Shown: positions 8,533 to 17,971 of the stretch, in pieces
Layout: each line of letters opens with the position of its first letter
Numbering within the stretch: position 1 is the first letter of the stretch
Source of the DNA: an uncultured Bacteroidota bacterium
GTDB taxonomy: Bacteria; Bacteroidota; Bacteroidia; Chitinophagales; LD1
Assembly: GCA_903889265.1 (NCBI GenBank)
Contig: CAISWS010000431.1
Coordinates: 1 to 37,422 of the forward strand
DNA length: 37,422 nucleotides
Direction of reading: 5' to 3'
Translations under genes and position numbers: made by a program
Notes under the pieces: generated by a model
What the model was told of the DNA's origin: nothing
The model's input: the letters and a program-made list of their open reading frames with translations, nothing else
Database searches by the model: none

Positions 8533-9552
8533 ATGAAACGATTCAGTATTTCACTAGCGGTGTTGGCGTTAACTTCTTTTACGACATTTGCGCAGCATTA
8601 TAAAATAGCCCATAAATTTCCGGTGGGCGGGGAAGGCGGCTGGGATTATCTGATTTCGGACCCGAAAGAAGGCCGCTTGTTTATCAGCCATGGTACTGTT
8701 GTAAATGTTGTAGCTGAGAAAAACGGTGCCCTGTTGGGAACAATACCTGACACCAAAGGAGTGCATGGTATTGCTTTAGCTTATGATCTGAACAAAGGTT
8801 TTATCAGCAACGGGCGCGATTCGTCAGTAACAGTTTTTGATTTGAAGACTTTGGCTACCATTACCAAAGTTCAGGTTACGGGTATAAACCCTGATGCTAT
8901 TTTGTATGACCCGTTTTCGCACAAAGTTTTTGCTTTTAACGGCAGAACAAAAAATGCTACGGTGATTGATGGTAAGAATAATAAAGTTGTTGCTACCATT
9001 GCGCTGGATGGAAAACCTGAATTTGCTGCTACCAATGAAAAGGGCCGCGTGTTTGTAAACATTGAAGACAAGAATAAAATAACAGTTATTAATACTACTA
9101 CTTTAAAGGTAGAAGCTAACTGGCCTATTAGCCCGGGTGAAGAAGCCAGCGGCCTTGCAATTGATATTAAAAATAACAGGCTATTTGCGGTATGCGATAA
9201 CAAAATGATGGTGGTGGTTGATGCTGAAAACGGTAAGGTTGTAGCTACGCCGGCTATTGGCGAAGGCCCGGATGCAGCAGGTTTTGACCCCGAATTAAAC
9301 CGTGCTTACAGCAGCAACGGCGAAGGGACTATTTCGGTAATAGAGGAAGTTAGCCCGAACGAATTTAAATTACTTGAAACCGTACCAACGCAAAAGGGTG
9401 CCCGGACGATGGCACTTGATACGGAGACGCATCACATTTATCTTTCTGCGGCGGAGTATGGAGATAAGCCGGAGGCTACTAAAGAAAATCCGCATCCACG
9501 GCCAGCCATTAAATCGGGATCGTTTGTGATTATTGATGTTGCAGCGAACTAG
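8533..9552 (+). CDS. YncE-family seven-bladed beta-propeller protein, secreted
   Basis: Start at MKRFSISLAVLALTSFTTFAQ (8533; upstream ORF extension unlikely). Repeated VTVFDLKTLATI / ATVIDGKNNKVVATIALDGKPEFAA / ITVINTTTLKVEANWPISPGEEASGLAID blades. Confidence 0.85.
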   Translation: MKRFSISLAVLALTSFTTFAQHYKIAHKFPVGGEGGWDYLISDPKEGRLFISHGTVVNVVAEKNGALLGTIPDTKGVHGIALAYDLNKGFISNGRDSSVTVFDLKTLATITKVQVTGINPDAILYDPFSHKVFAFNGRTKNATVIDGKNNKVVATIALDGKPEFAATNEKGRVFVNIEDKNKITVINTTTLKVEANWPISPGEEASGLAIDIKNNRLFAVCDNKMMVVVDAENGKVVATPAIGEGPDAAGFDPELNRAYSSNGEGTISVIEEVSPNEFKLLETVPTQKGARTMALDTETHHIYLSAAEYGDKPEATKENPHPRPAIKSGSFVIIDVAAN

Positions 9553-9646
9553 GCAAATTTGGCTGGATAATGGTGCCCGAGGGCAATAAGTTTGAATTAT
9601 GATAGCCGAAGCATGAAGAGTAACCAGAAGGATACTTGTAACCGGC

Positions 9647-9862
9647 TTAAAAAAATGAGCCCATTTGTTTTATAATAGCCCCTCCTTTTGTAATTACAAC
9701 CATGCCCGCCACCATAATGGCAAAGACAAAAATGTAAATACCTGAACGGAATAGCTTTAATGCCGTTTCTTCTGATTTAGGGTATAGCCACCAACCAGCA
9801 AGCGCTAAAGGGAAAAAGCAAAATGTAGCCACCACCGCTAAGCGTTTTGTTTCGGAGTTCAT
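9647..9862 (-). CDS. Small membrane protein of unknown function
   Basis: MNSETKRLAVVATFCFFPLALAGWWLY... two predicted TM helices; start overlaps the stop of the upstream gene (ATGA). Confidence 0.55.
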   Translation of the reverse strand: MNSETKRLAVVATFCFFPLALAGWWLYPKSEETALKLFRSGIYIFVFAIMVAGMVVITKGGAIIKQMGSFF

Positions 9863-11565
9863 GGGTTTTGTTTTACGCTGTATAAATAAATTTTCCACCA
9901 GCTTTGAGGGTCGGTAAAAACTTTTTCGAATTGCAGGCCCTGTGCATCATGATTACGGATGTCTGCGGCGGAGATAAGATATCTGCCTCCCATTTCTGAA
10001 AAGGCCTTTGCGTTAAAATCAAGATGATCAACGTGCTGGTTTGAAAACTTATAACAGTTAAATGCCTGGTGTTTTATACCCAGCTCTGAGCTGAAAATAT
10101 AGCAGCGGTTGCCCCAACCATCGTAGTATTGGGCTATGTCTTCGCTCTTTGCAATTTCGCCCGCAAATATGTTCCGGAATTTTTCTTTATAGCGTAAATC
10201 GTATACCGACATCAGGCCATCAAGTGTATAAAATCCATTAAACTGCGCAACACTTGGGCTTATGCCCAGACTGGCAACGTAATAACTGTTAGGTGATTGG
10301 CCAATATACTTTTTGATATCGTCAAACTGCCTGTTGGCAACATAATTTTCGAAGCCGGGAAATTTCTGGTGGCTAAAGAGCGAACGATAGTTCTGGAAAA
10401 CTTCATCATTACCAGCCAACGACTGAAATACCTGTAACACAAGCAGTGGCAATACCATTGGTTTTAACACTGTTGAGTTACTCATTTTAACCAGCCCCAA
10501 AGCAAAAACCAGAAACCACAAAAAGGGAAGTAGTATACTAAAGCGGTTAAAACGGAAACTTTTCATCAGCGCCAGTTTGCCACTTAACCAGTACTCCGGA
10601 TAAATATAAAAGCCCTGAAAAAGGCATATTAGAATAATTGCCGAAAATACAGCAATCATCAGTTTGTCTGACTTTTTGATAGTAAGCACAACAGGCATTA
10701 AAGCAACTGAAGTAATAAATATGGCAATGTGATAATGGGTAGTAAAAAACATGAGGAACGAATCGCCGAGCGCTTTGGTCAAATTGGGCGTCTCAAACAT
10801 GTAAAGATTATATGCCAACCGGTGCGATACAAAACCGCTTTTCAGGAACATACCGGCCAGCATTTGAAAATTTACAAACGCAAATGCCACTACCAGCAGC
10901 ACCATACCTGCAACATAATGTTTGCCGAGTTTTGATTGGGTGAAAAAATATATCCCGACCAACATTAGTAATACGGCAAAAGGAATTGCCAGCCATACTA
11001 CACTGGCATAAAAGGGAAAGAAGGCGATGATTAAATAGCTTACCTTTAAACGCTTACTACGGTTAAGATTAAGAAATGCCCATAAAAGCAAAGGCTGCCC
11101 CATTACAGAAATGCCAAACGGCGTAAAGACAGATAATACACTAAAGGCCAATGCGCATAACCAAACTATATACCGGTCTCCGGCATCCTTAACAAAGTAT
11201 GTAACAAGCAACAACGCCATGCTAAAAAAGCCAGTGGCGTGTATAATCAGGCTACTTACAATGTATGCATTGAAGGCCCCCAGGTTTTGCACCAGAAACA
11301 TATTTATGGATAATCCGGTGGGATAGGCGCTGCGTGGCAGGCCCTGCATTACCTGCGGAACGATAGTGCCAGGGCTAAGAATAAAGGCCAGGTGGCTATC
11401 GGCCAATAATTGCAGCCATATCCATTCGCCTTCAAGCGTATCATGGAGACGAATGTATGAGTTATGCCCTAATAAAATGATGGGTACCACATAGGCTAAA
11501 ACTACGAGTATTATTACGCTTTTTGAAAGCAATAGATGCCTTTCATTTTGGTCCGTCTGTAACAT
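9859..11565 (-). CDS. Large polytopic membrane protein, GT-C-like / DUF6044-like
   Basis: 568 aa, many TM segments; LLGHNSYIRLHDTLEGEWIWLQLL early-loop acidic motif, large soluble C-terminal region. Confidence 0.5.
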   Translation of the reverse strand: MLQTDQNERHLLLSKSVIILVVLAYVVPIILLGHNSYIRLHDTLEGEWIWLQLLADSHLAFILSPGTIVPQVMQGLPRSAYPTGLSINMFLVQNLGAFNAYIVSSLIIHATGFFSMALLLVTYFVKDAGDRYIVWLCALAFSVLSVFTPFGISVMGQPLLLWAFLNLNRSKRLKVSYLIIAFFPFYASVVWLAIPFAVLLMLVGIYFFTQSKLGKHYVAGMVLLVVAFAFVNFQMLAGMFLKSGFVSHRLAYNLYMFETPNLTKALGDSFLMFFTTHYHIAIFITSVALMPVVLTIKKSDKLMIAVFSAIILICLFQGFYIYPEYWLSGKLALMKSFRFNRFSILLPFLWFLVFALGLVKMSNSTVLKPMVLPLLVLQVFQSLAGNDEVFQNYRSLFSHQKFPGFENYVANRQFDDIKKYIGQSPNSYYVASLGISPSVAQFNGFYTLDGLMSVYDLRYKEKFRNIFAGEIAKSEDIAQYYDGWGNRCYIFSSELGIKHQAFNCYKFSNQHVDHLDFNAKAFSEMGGRYLISAADIRNHDAQGLQFEKVFTDPQSWWKIYLYSVKQNP

Positions 11566-11677
11566 TCGGGCGCCAAATTAGAAAATGATGGGGTGGCAGC
11601 CCGAATTTTATGAATTTTAAGCATATCTGGTTCCATAATATTTGAAGCAAAATATTAAAACAACTTGCCGGAAAGTA

Positions 11678-12142
11678 TTATAGCTGCCGTAACCAGGGCC
11701 GGCTTACCAGTGGCGAAAAAGGCCATGGTACTGAGGACGAAATAATAAGCAGGGCAAATGTGTAACCTAAGGCGAGCACTTTGAATTTTGCTGAATCCGA
11801 ATTTTGTTGTTTTGCCAGTAAGGAAGAGATGGTGATGACTATAATGCCAAGCAACATCATCACACTGTGCTCCATGCCGAAGAACCTTAGTTGGCGTTGG
11901 TGCACAGCTTCATCAAAATGCTGTAGAAAATAGTTTGTGACAGGACTAATGAAATAAAGCCAGAGGCCCAGTACTAACTGAATGTGCGCTAAAGTAGCAC
12001 TCCAATGCCTTATTCTATTATCAAAAGCTGAGTATTTTTTACCGGCAAGCCAGCCCATATAAGAACGGTAAAGTGCATAAATGATTCCGGCAATAACAAA
12101 CCAGCGAACCAGCGAATGAATGGCTAATATTATCGCATACAT
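11678..12142 (-). CDS. Conserved membrane protein (four-helix, cytochrome-b-like), function unknown
   Basis: MYAIILAIHSLVRWFVIAGIIYALYRSYMGW...HWSATLAHIQLVLGLWLYFISPV...; conserved His in helices. Confidence 0.55.
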   Translation of the reverse strand: MYAIILAIHSLVRWFVIAGIIYALYRSYMGWLAGKKYSAFDNRIRHWSATLAHIQLVLGLWLYFISPVTNYFLQHFDEAVHQRQLRFFGMEHSVMMLLGIIVITISSLLAKQQNSDSAKFKVLALGYTFALLIISSSVPWPFSPLVSRPWLRQL

Positions 12143-12143
12143 A

Positions 12144-12578
12144 TTATTCGCTTATAGCTGTTTTGCGGGATTTTAAAATTTCAAATACGGAAGGGGCGCC
12201 GAAGAAAAACCATGCGGCCAATATTATATCGCAAATGCAGCATCCGGCGGATGAAGAAGGGTTGAAGGGAACAATGGGGTTTCCGTAAAAATGATGCATG
12301 ATGTCCCAGGCTGAATGCATCAGCCACCCAATGCCGATAAAGTAATAATGTTTATGGCCTTTAAAGGCCATAAACAACATGATTGAGCTGAATGCAAATT
12401 CCCATACCCCCAGGCCACCACTCAAATAAACCCCTCCTGCACCTGCAACAATTATGGCGCTGAGATTTTGACGATTAGGTTCGCGAAGCAATGAAAAGAG
12501 AGTAATATAAGCTAATGCAATAATTATTGCTGCCATGGTTTCGGCGATACTAAATTCAGTGACTACGTGTACACTCAT
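12144..12578 (-). CDS. DUF6010-like small membrane protein
   Basis: Four TM segments with GLGVWEFAFSSIMLFMAFKGHKHYYFIGIGWLMHSAWDIMHHFYGNPIVPF. Confidence 0.5.
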   Translation of the reverse strand: MSVHVVTEFSIAETMAAIIIALAYITLFSLLREPNRQNLSAIIVAGAGGVYLSGGLGVWEFAFSSIMLFMAFKGHKHYYFIGIGWLMHSAWDIMHHFYGNPIVPFNPSSSAGCCICDIILAAWFFFGAPSVFEILKSRKTAISE

Positions 12579-12740
12579 GCAGGTTGTTTATGGTTTAGAC
12601 AACTGCAAACTGAATAAGGTTACACCCTACTATCTTCCAAAGGTAAATTTCCGCACAAAGCGGGTTTTCCCTGGCATGTCTTCCCTCCTCCCCGTCAAAC
12701 AATGGCGTGAAAAGAAATATTTTCAGGAATGCTTTGCGTA

Positions 12741-13916
12741 TTATTTAATTGGCCCCAACCTAACTGTATCAGGCCATTGTTTTAGTTGTTGAATGATGGC
12801 TTTGGTGGTGGCTGTATCTTTTTTGATATACCAGTTAATTGGTTGCTGGGTGGTGGTTTTATCTTCGGAGTAGTGGAAAAATACTACTGATTTAACCAAA
12901 GGATAGTTTACCGGCATGGCAGCCAGTGCATCGCTGAACCACTTGCTACGGTTTCCACCTACATCCAGGCAGCCAAACTCGGTTATCATAATCGGTTTTT
13001 TGAAACCAGTCATTTCCTTATAGTGATTGCCAAATATTTCCTGAAAACTCCACCATTTACTCCAATTAGCCACGGTGCCATAGTTAAGCGTTCCAATTCC
13101 AACATAATCTACATAATCGCTGCCGGGGTAGAAGGCATCAAAAAAACCGTAGGCAGGGTGCGGACTCCAAACCCAGATTACATTGGTAGCACCGGCCTTT
13201 ACAAACACATTATGTATGTGCCTCCAGGCAGCAATAAAATCTTTGGCAGAGTTATTTTGCGGCCCCCATGGATAACGGTAAGGGTCGTTCATTTCGTGTC
13301 CTACGCGTAAGAATATGGGGGTGCCCGATTCTTTTGCTGCAGTAGCCCATTCTTTGATGTAAGGGTCGTATAAACCTTTGGCTATATCGGCAAGGCCACC
13401 TTTATCACGTTCTTCAGCCTTGCGCAGGCCAGGATATTTTTCTGAATCGAAAGCACTTAGCCAGGGCTCCCAAGTGATAACCGGAACAGAGCCTAAGGCG
13501 ATAATGGCATCCACCTGCTGTTGGGGAAATTGCTGTTCAGCATTTGTTCCCCAGGCAGTATAGATGTGAATCAGAGGAAAACGTGTATGTAATGAATCTT
13601 CGAGCTCTATAACACTTTTAAAGGATTCACTTATTTGGTTATCATAGGCTCCTAACATAATGGAGTTAGGTTTTTTTAGCCGGGAGGGGTCAGTAATATA
13701 GGGACTGAACCATGTTAGGTCGTCCGCCCTTTTATGCTGCCGCTGCTTGATGATAACGTTGTTTTCTACCTGCTGCACAGCATTACCTGCCCCGGTAAAG
13801 AAATTCTCCAGTGGGCCACGCGATTTATTTCCTGCAAAGGATAAAGCCAATACAATAATTACACCTGTTAGCACAGCGGCCAGGGTAGAGAATACCCTAA
13901 ATGTTTTTGCCTTCAT
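12741..13916 (-). CDS. Membrane-anchored glycoside hydrolase, GH26 beta-mannanase-like
   Basis: N-terminal TM anchor; catalytic-type motifs FLRVGHEMNDPYRYPWG (acid/base E) and IMITEFGCLD (nucleophile E), NVIWVWSPH. Confidence 0.8.
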   Translation of the reverse strand: MKAKTFRVFSTLAAVLTGVIIVLALSFAGNKSRGPLENFFTGAGNAVQQVENNVIIKQRQHKRADDLTWFSPYITDPSRLKKPNSIMLGAYDNQISESFKSVIELEDSLHTRFPLIHIYTAWGTNAEQQFPQQQVDAIIALGSVPVITWEPWLSAFDSEKYPGLRKAEERDKGGLADIAKGLYDPYIKEWATAAKESGTPIFLRVGHEMNDPYRYPWGPQNNSAKDFIAAWRHIHNVFVKAGATNVIWVWSPHPAYGFFDAFYPGSDYVDYVGIGTLNYGTVANWSKWWSFQEIFGNHYKEMTGFKKPIMITEFGCLDVGGNRSKWFSDALAAMPVNYPLVKSVVFFHYSEDKTTTQQPINWYIKKDTATTKAIIQQLKQWPDTVRLGPIK

Positions 13917-15513
13917 CTTTACTGATTTTAATTTTTTCTAAATCAACACTATCCCAGGGGTCTTCCGCTTTTAAATAGTTTGCTTCCAATGCGGCCAATA
14001 CACCGCCAACACTCATAATAAAGGCAATAAAAGCAAAGCCTACCATAGCCCATGTTTTTTCGGCTGATAGTACAAGGTCGGCTTCATCAGCGTAGTACCG
14101 CCGGTAAATAAAAACAGAGGCTACTACAATCAGGAAAAGTATTATCTGCGCAACCAATGGCCGGGCAAAAGGGGTAAAATAACCGCGCACTGCCTTTTTA
14201 GCTGTTGGGATATAGGGTATATCTGCATTCACAACCGCCAATAAAAAGCCAAGGAAGAATACGGGCCAGCAGGCATATTTTAATACCATGCCCCGCCAAT
14301 GGACACCACGTTCGGTTTCGGGGTGGCACATCCATTTTTGCATGTAGAGGTAAATTAAAACACCCATGAGCGCTACGAATGAGCCTCGGATTAAAAAATC
14401 AACGAACGACATTTTAGCAGGTAAAACACCGGTAAAGAAAAACAGAAACGGAATGAGTGTAAAGAAAAACGAAGTTGCACCTACCAGGTAATACGTGCCA
14501 ATAGACAGATACGACAGCCTCTGCCAGCCAGTAAGTTTCCAAAAAAGTTTTGGAATTTCCTCGAAGGTTACTTCAAATACCCCCCGGCTCCATTTTAACT
14601 GCTGTTTGCAAAAAGAGCCAAAGTCCTCCGGCACTAATCCCCGGCTGACTACTACCGGATTGTAAACTGATTTCCAACCGGCGGCGTGTATGCGTATGGA
14701 TGTAACCAGGTCTTCGGCCAAACCGATACCATGGCCACCGATGCTTTCAAGCGCCTTTCTTCTGAAAGTACAATTGGCGCCGATGGCAACACTGCAGCCG
14801 TAGCCGCTTAAACTCATTTGTGTGGGGCCATAAAATGTGTAAGTCTGCTCTGCCGCGCCATGGGCTGTAAACGAGCGGTACTGATTGTAGTATGCCTGTG
14901 ACACCTGTACAAACCCCATTTTTTCATCTCGGAAAAAGCCGAGCGTATTATCAAGAAAATTGGGGAAAGGAATATGGTCGGGATCGAGCACCAGGATAAA
15001 ATCCTCATGTGTTAGCTTTAGTGCGCCATTTATTTTTCCGGCTTTGGCACCGGGCAGGCCTACTAATTCTAACCACACGGCGCCATTGCGTTCTGCACAT
15101 TCTCTGAATTCCGGTTTACGGGTATCATCCAGTAAATAAGTGGTGTGCGGGTAGGTGATTTCTCTACACGCCGCCAAGGTTTTTTCAAACATTTCCACTG
15201 GTTCTCCGGGCGAGCTGGTGGTGAATATGGCTACACTCAATCCTTTCTCGGGTTCCACCGGTTCAGGTTTGCTGATACCCAGGTAGTTTATCCATATTAA
15301 AATAAGGCGGCCAATGCCATACCAGAATATCAGGCTTAGCAAAATGAAAAACCAGATATTGGCAATGTGCTCCTGCCTGAACCACCAGTCAGCAAACTGC
15401 AAAACGCTGAATATGCCTGCGGCAACCAGCACAAGCAGAAAGAACCTATCCAGGTTTTTTACACCGGCAGACTGGCGAAACTCCCAAAGATTTTTACTGC
15501 CCTTTTTTATCAT
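13897..15513 (-). CDS. Processive family 2 glycosyltransferase (cellulose synthase-like)
   Basis: YLLDDTRKPEF, LDPDHIPFPNFL (DxD), GLAEDLVTSIRIHAAGW, FCKQQLKWSRG (Q-x-x-K/R-W), N- and C-terminal TM bundles; 20-nt overlaps with both neighbours. Confidence 0.88.
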   Translation of the reverse strand: MIKKGSKNLWEFRQSAGVKNLDRFFLLVLVAAGIFSVLQFADWWFRQEHIANIWFFILLSLIFWYGIGRLILIWINYLGISKPEPVEPEKGLSVAIFTTSSPGEPVEMFEKTLAACREITYPHTTYLLDDTRKPEFRECAERNGAVWLELVGLPGAKAGKINGALKLTHEDFILVLDPDHIPFPNFLDNTLGFFRDEKMGFVQVSQAYYNQYRSFTAHGAAEQTYTFYGPTQMSLSGYGCSVAIGANCTFRRKALESIGGHGIGLAEDLVTSIRIHAAGWKSVYNPVVVSRGLVPEDFGSFCKQQLKWSRGVFEVTFEEIPKLFWKLTGWQRLSYLSIGTYYLVGATSFFFTLIPFLFFFTGVLPAKMSFVDFLIRGSFVALMGVLIYLYMQKWMCHPETERGVHWRGMVLKYACWPVFFLGFLLAVVNADIPYIPTAKKAVRGYFTPFARPLVAQIILFLIVVASVFIYRRYYADEADLVLSAEKTWAMVGFAFIAFIMSVGGVLAALEANYLKAEDPWDSVDLEKIKISKDEGKNI

Positions 15514-17482
15514 TCCAGAAGTTTATTTTTAATCCTACGCCTGCGCTGTTGCTGGTATAGAAATAGGTTTTACGATAGGCGTAATCTGCTTTAAGGCTTA
15601 TTTTTTTGGTAATGCGCAACAGCACGTATGCGCTGAACTCCATCGGGTAAAATTTTTCAGTGGCGTAATTTTTGGCAATAACGGTGGCACCGGTTTGGTT
15701 TGTATCCAGGTAAAAATAAGGCGTACTGGCAGTGGCGTAAAAGCCCACATTGGCATTAAATCCGATATCGAAATTCTTAGTAGGATGAGCTATTATAGAA
15801 GCAAGGGCTGCATGGGAGCTTATATTATCGGGTGTAAAATAAGGGCTGTATATTCCGGTTATGGGAGCGCTTGCATCGTAAGGGTTAAGAATTTCGGCTA
15901 ATGTCTTTTCGGGCACAAATTTGTTTTGCTTAGCTGTGCTGTAGCTATAGGCATAGCCGATACGAAATTCTAATACCGAAACTTTAAGCGGCGGGCTAAA
16001 TATCCAGCCGCCTCCGCCTATTACGTAGTTTTTATTTACAAAACCATTGTATTCAAAACCAATGTGTCCGTTGAAACTATTCTGGTCGTTCCATTCGGCA
16101 TAGGCTGATGCCCGCGTTACCATGATAACGGTATCCAGACTGCTGATGGTATAGTAATATGGCTTACGCTCTGCCTGTGCTTGTAAAACCAGATGCTTGA
16201 AGAACGTTTTTTTCAATTCCAGATTAGCAGTCCAGGATATTTTGTTTCCATAAGGTTGCTTTACACCACCGGCATCAAAAGCCAGTTGGAAACCGGATTT
16301 GCGGAATGAGGAAACGTCTCCAAGCTGAAGCCACTGTGCATTTTGCAAAAGCCCACTGCGGATAAACAGAGGTGTTTGCAGGTTAAGTTTTAGCGTAGCT
16401 TCAGGATGCAGATAAACGTCTACCTCCGCTGCCGGAGTAATCGTTTGTAGTGGCTGGCTATCTATGGTATAGGCCCCCTTAATTTTTAAAGATGATGCTT
16501 TTGCAAGGTGCAGTTGGTCAAGTAGTACCAGTGCATCTGCGTTACCCGGCTCCTGAGCTAATATCAATCGAATATTTTTTTCCACCAGTTCAAAATTGCC
16601 TTGCGCCAGATAAACTTTTGCCAGGCCAAGTTCTGCTTTGATATTGGTTGGGTCGTAATTTTTGTAGTCGTTTAAAAGCGGAAGGGCCTTATTATAATCA
16701 GCCAGATTAACCAGCGTGTTCGCATAATCCAGCTTTAAATAATAATTACTGGTTTGGGCTAAGGCTGCCTTTTTATAAAGCTGTTTAGACCGTTTTAAAT
16801 GCTTGCTGAGATAGGATACCTGGGCAAATAACCAGGTGGTGTTGAAATCGGCATCATGGCTTTTATAGTAAAGTTTTAGCAGCTTATATGAATCGCGGTA
16901 TTTTCCTTTGCCCTTTAGTTGCTTTACTTTATTCAATGTATCGGCTGAAGCAGGCTTGTAAGTATTGTATAGCCTTTCATTGACCTTACGGTGTTTATCC
17001 ATCCAAAACATGCTGGCTATTGCTGCTTTGAAACCTGTGCTGGTTGAATCGAAGGCGTGGTAAGAAGCCAGAACCGGCTTTGCCTTTTTGGGTTCACCAA
17101 TAGAAATTAAGAAATTGGCGTAGTCGAGTTGAAGATAATAATTGGTTGGATGCGCAGTAACGGCCTGTTTATAAAGGTTTTTGGCTTCCTTGAAATTCTG
17201 AAGCCAGTATTCCGTTTGGGCATATACCCAGGTGGAGTTGAGATCGGTTGGATGGGCGCTGTGGTAGATTTTAAGTAAAGCGGCCGCTTTATTTAGTTTG
17301 CCATCGCTTTTAAACTTTTTCGCCATATCTAACGTATCGGAGGACAGCTGCGCTGAGGCCTTATTAACCATTAGCATAGCGTAAAGCAATATAAGACCAA
17401 GCTTTGAGCCCTTTTTGCCCAATGAGGTAAGCCGGAAAAAATAAGTAGCCGTCCAGGTGGCAGCGCCGGTTATAGATTGCAT
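15494..17482 (-). CDS. Tetratricopeptide-repeat protein with C-terminal outer-membrane beta-barrel-like region (YaiO-like)
   Basis: Duplicated TPR units (STWVYAQTEYWLQNFKEAKNLYKQAVTAHPTNYYLQLDYANFL and TTWLFAQVSYLSKHLKRSKQLYKKAALAQTSNYYLKLDYANTL), then alternating amphipathic beta strands ending KISLKADYAYRKTYFYTSNSAGVGLKINFW. Confidence 0.75.
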   Translation of the reverse strand: MQSITGAATWTATYFFRLTSLGKKGSKLGLILLYAMLMVNKASAQLSSDTLDMAKKFKSDGKLNKAAALLKIYHSAHPTDLNSTWVYAQTEYWLQNFKEAKNLYKQAVTAHPTNYYLQLDYANFLISIGEPKKAKPVLASYHAFDSTSTGFKAAIASMFWMDKHRKVNERLYNTYKPASADTLNKVKQLKGKGKYRDSYKLLKLYYKSHDADFNTTWLFAQVSYLSKHLKRSKQLYKKAALAQTSNYYLKLDYANTLVNLADYNKALPLLNDYKNYDPTNIKAELGLAKVYLAQGNFELVEKNIRLILAQEPGNADALVLLDQLHLAKASSLKIKGAYTIDSQPLQTITPAAEVDVYLHPEATLKLNLQTPLFIRSGLLQNAQWLQLGDVSSFRKSGFQLAFDAGGVKQPYGNKISWTANLELKKTFFKHLVLQAQAERKPYYYTISSLDTVIMVTRASAYAEWNDQNSFNGHIGFEYNGFVNKNYVIGGGGWIFSPPLKVSVLEFRIGYAYSYSTAKQNKFVPEKTLAEILNPYDASAPITGIYSPYFTPDNISSHAALASIIAHPTKNFDIGFNANVGFYATASTPYFYLDTNQTGATVIAKNYATEKFYPMEFSAYVLLRITKKISLKADYAYRKTYFYTSNSAGVGLKINFWNDKKGQ

Positions 17483-17823
17483 AGCCTTAGCTTGAGTAAA
17501 TAGTAATTAACTCTAATTTTTTAACAGTATTACACGGGGGAGAGTAAACCAAATGATTTAAATGAATAGGTAATCGATTTTGTAAGATGTATTTTAAAGC
17601 ATCGCCTTGGGTAAATAAGATTCAATAATGCTTTCGGGGTTTTCGTTTACAAAAGTTTAAGGTTTGTAATTGGTTTGATGTCAGATAATTGAAAAACCTG
17701 CGCTGGCGGCAGATTTTTTTATTGTGCCGGATAATTTCCTTTGAAATTCCCCTGACGCCGCGCAAATAAGACACTAAGCATTATTTTATGAACTTCGGAT
17801 AATTACTTACCTTCGATTCCGGA

Positions 17824-17902
17824 ACTTTAGGGGTGCCTTAATGAATGGCTGAGATTATACCCTTGGTAACCTGAACAGGGTAATGCCTGCGAAGGGAAAA
17901 GT
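17824..17902 (+). promoter_or_regulatory. TPP riboswitch (THI element)
   Basis: ACTTTAGGGGTGCC...GGCTGAGATTATACCC...AACCTGAACAGGGTAATGCCTGCGAAGGGAAAAGT: diagnostic TPP aptamer core with ACTTT/AAAGT closing stem, directly upstream of thiS. Confidence 0.95.
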
Positions 17903-17971
17903 AGCAAGAGGCCCGTGCCCTCGTTTTTCACCTACCTGAAGTTTTTCCGCTTAACGTTGAATGGATAATTT

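Noticed and set aside
12535-12792. 85-aa plus-strand ORF between DUF6010-like and GH26 genes
   Set aside because: Overlaps both flanking genes in antisense, no homology cues.
13023-13941. Plus-strand ORFs within the GH26-like gene
   Set aside because: Antisense ORFs without domain features.
13897-17482. Standard cellulose (bcs) operon
   Set aside because: No recognisable BcsB, PilZ or GH8 BcsZ; the hydrolase is GH26-like, so calling it cellulose synthesis is not supported.
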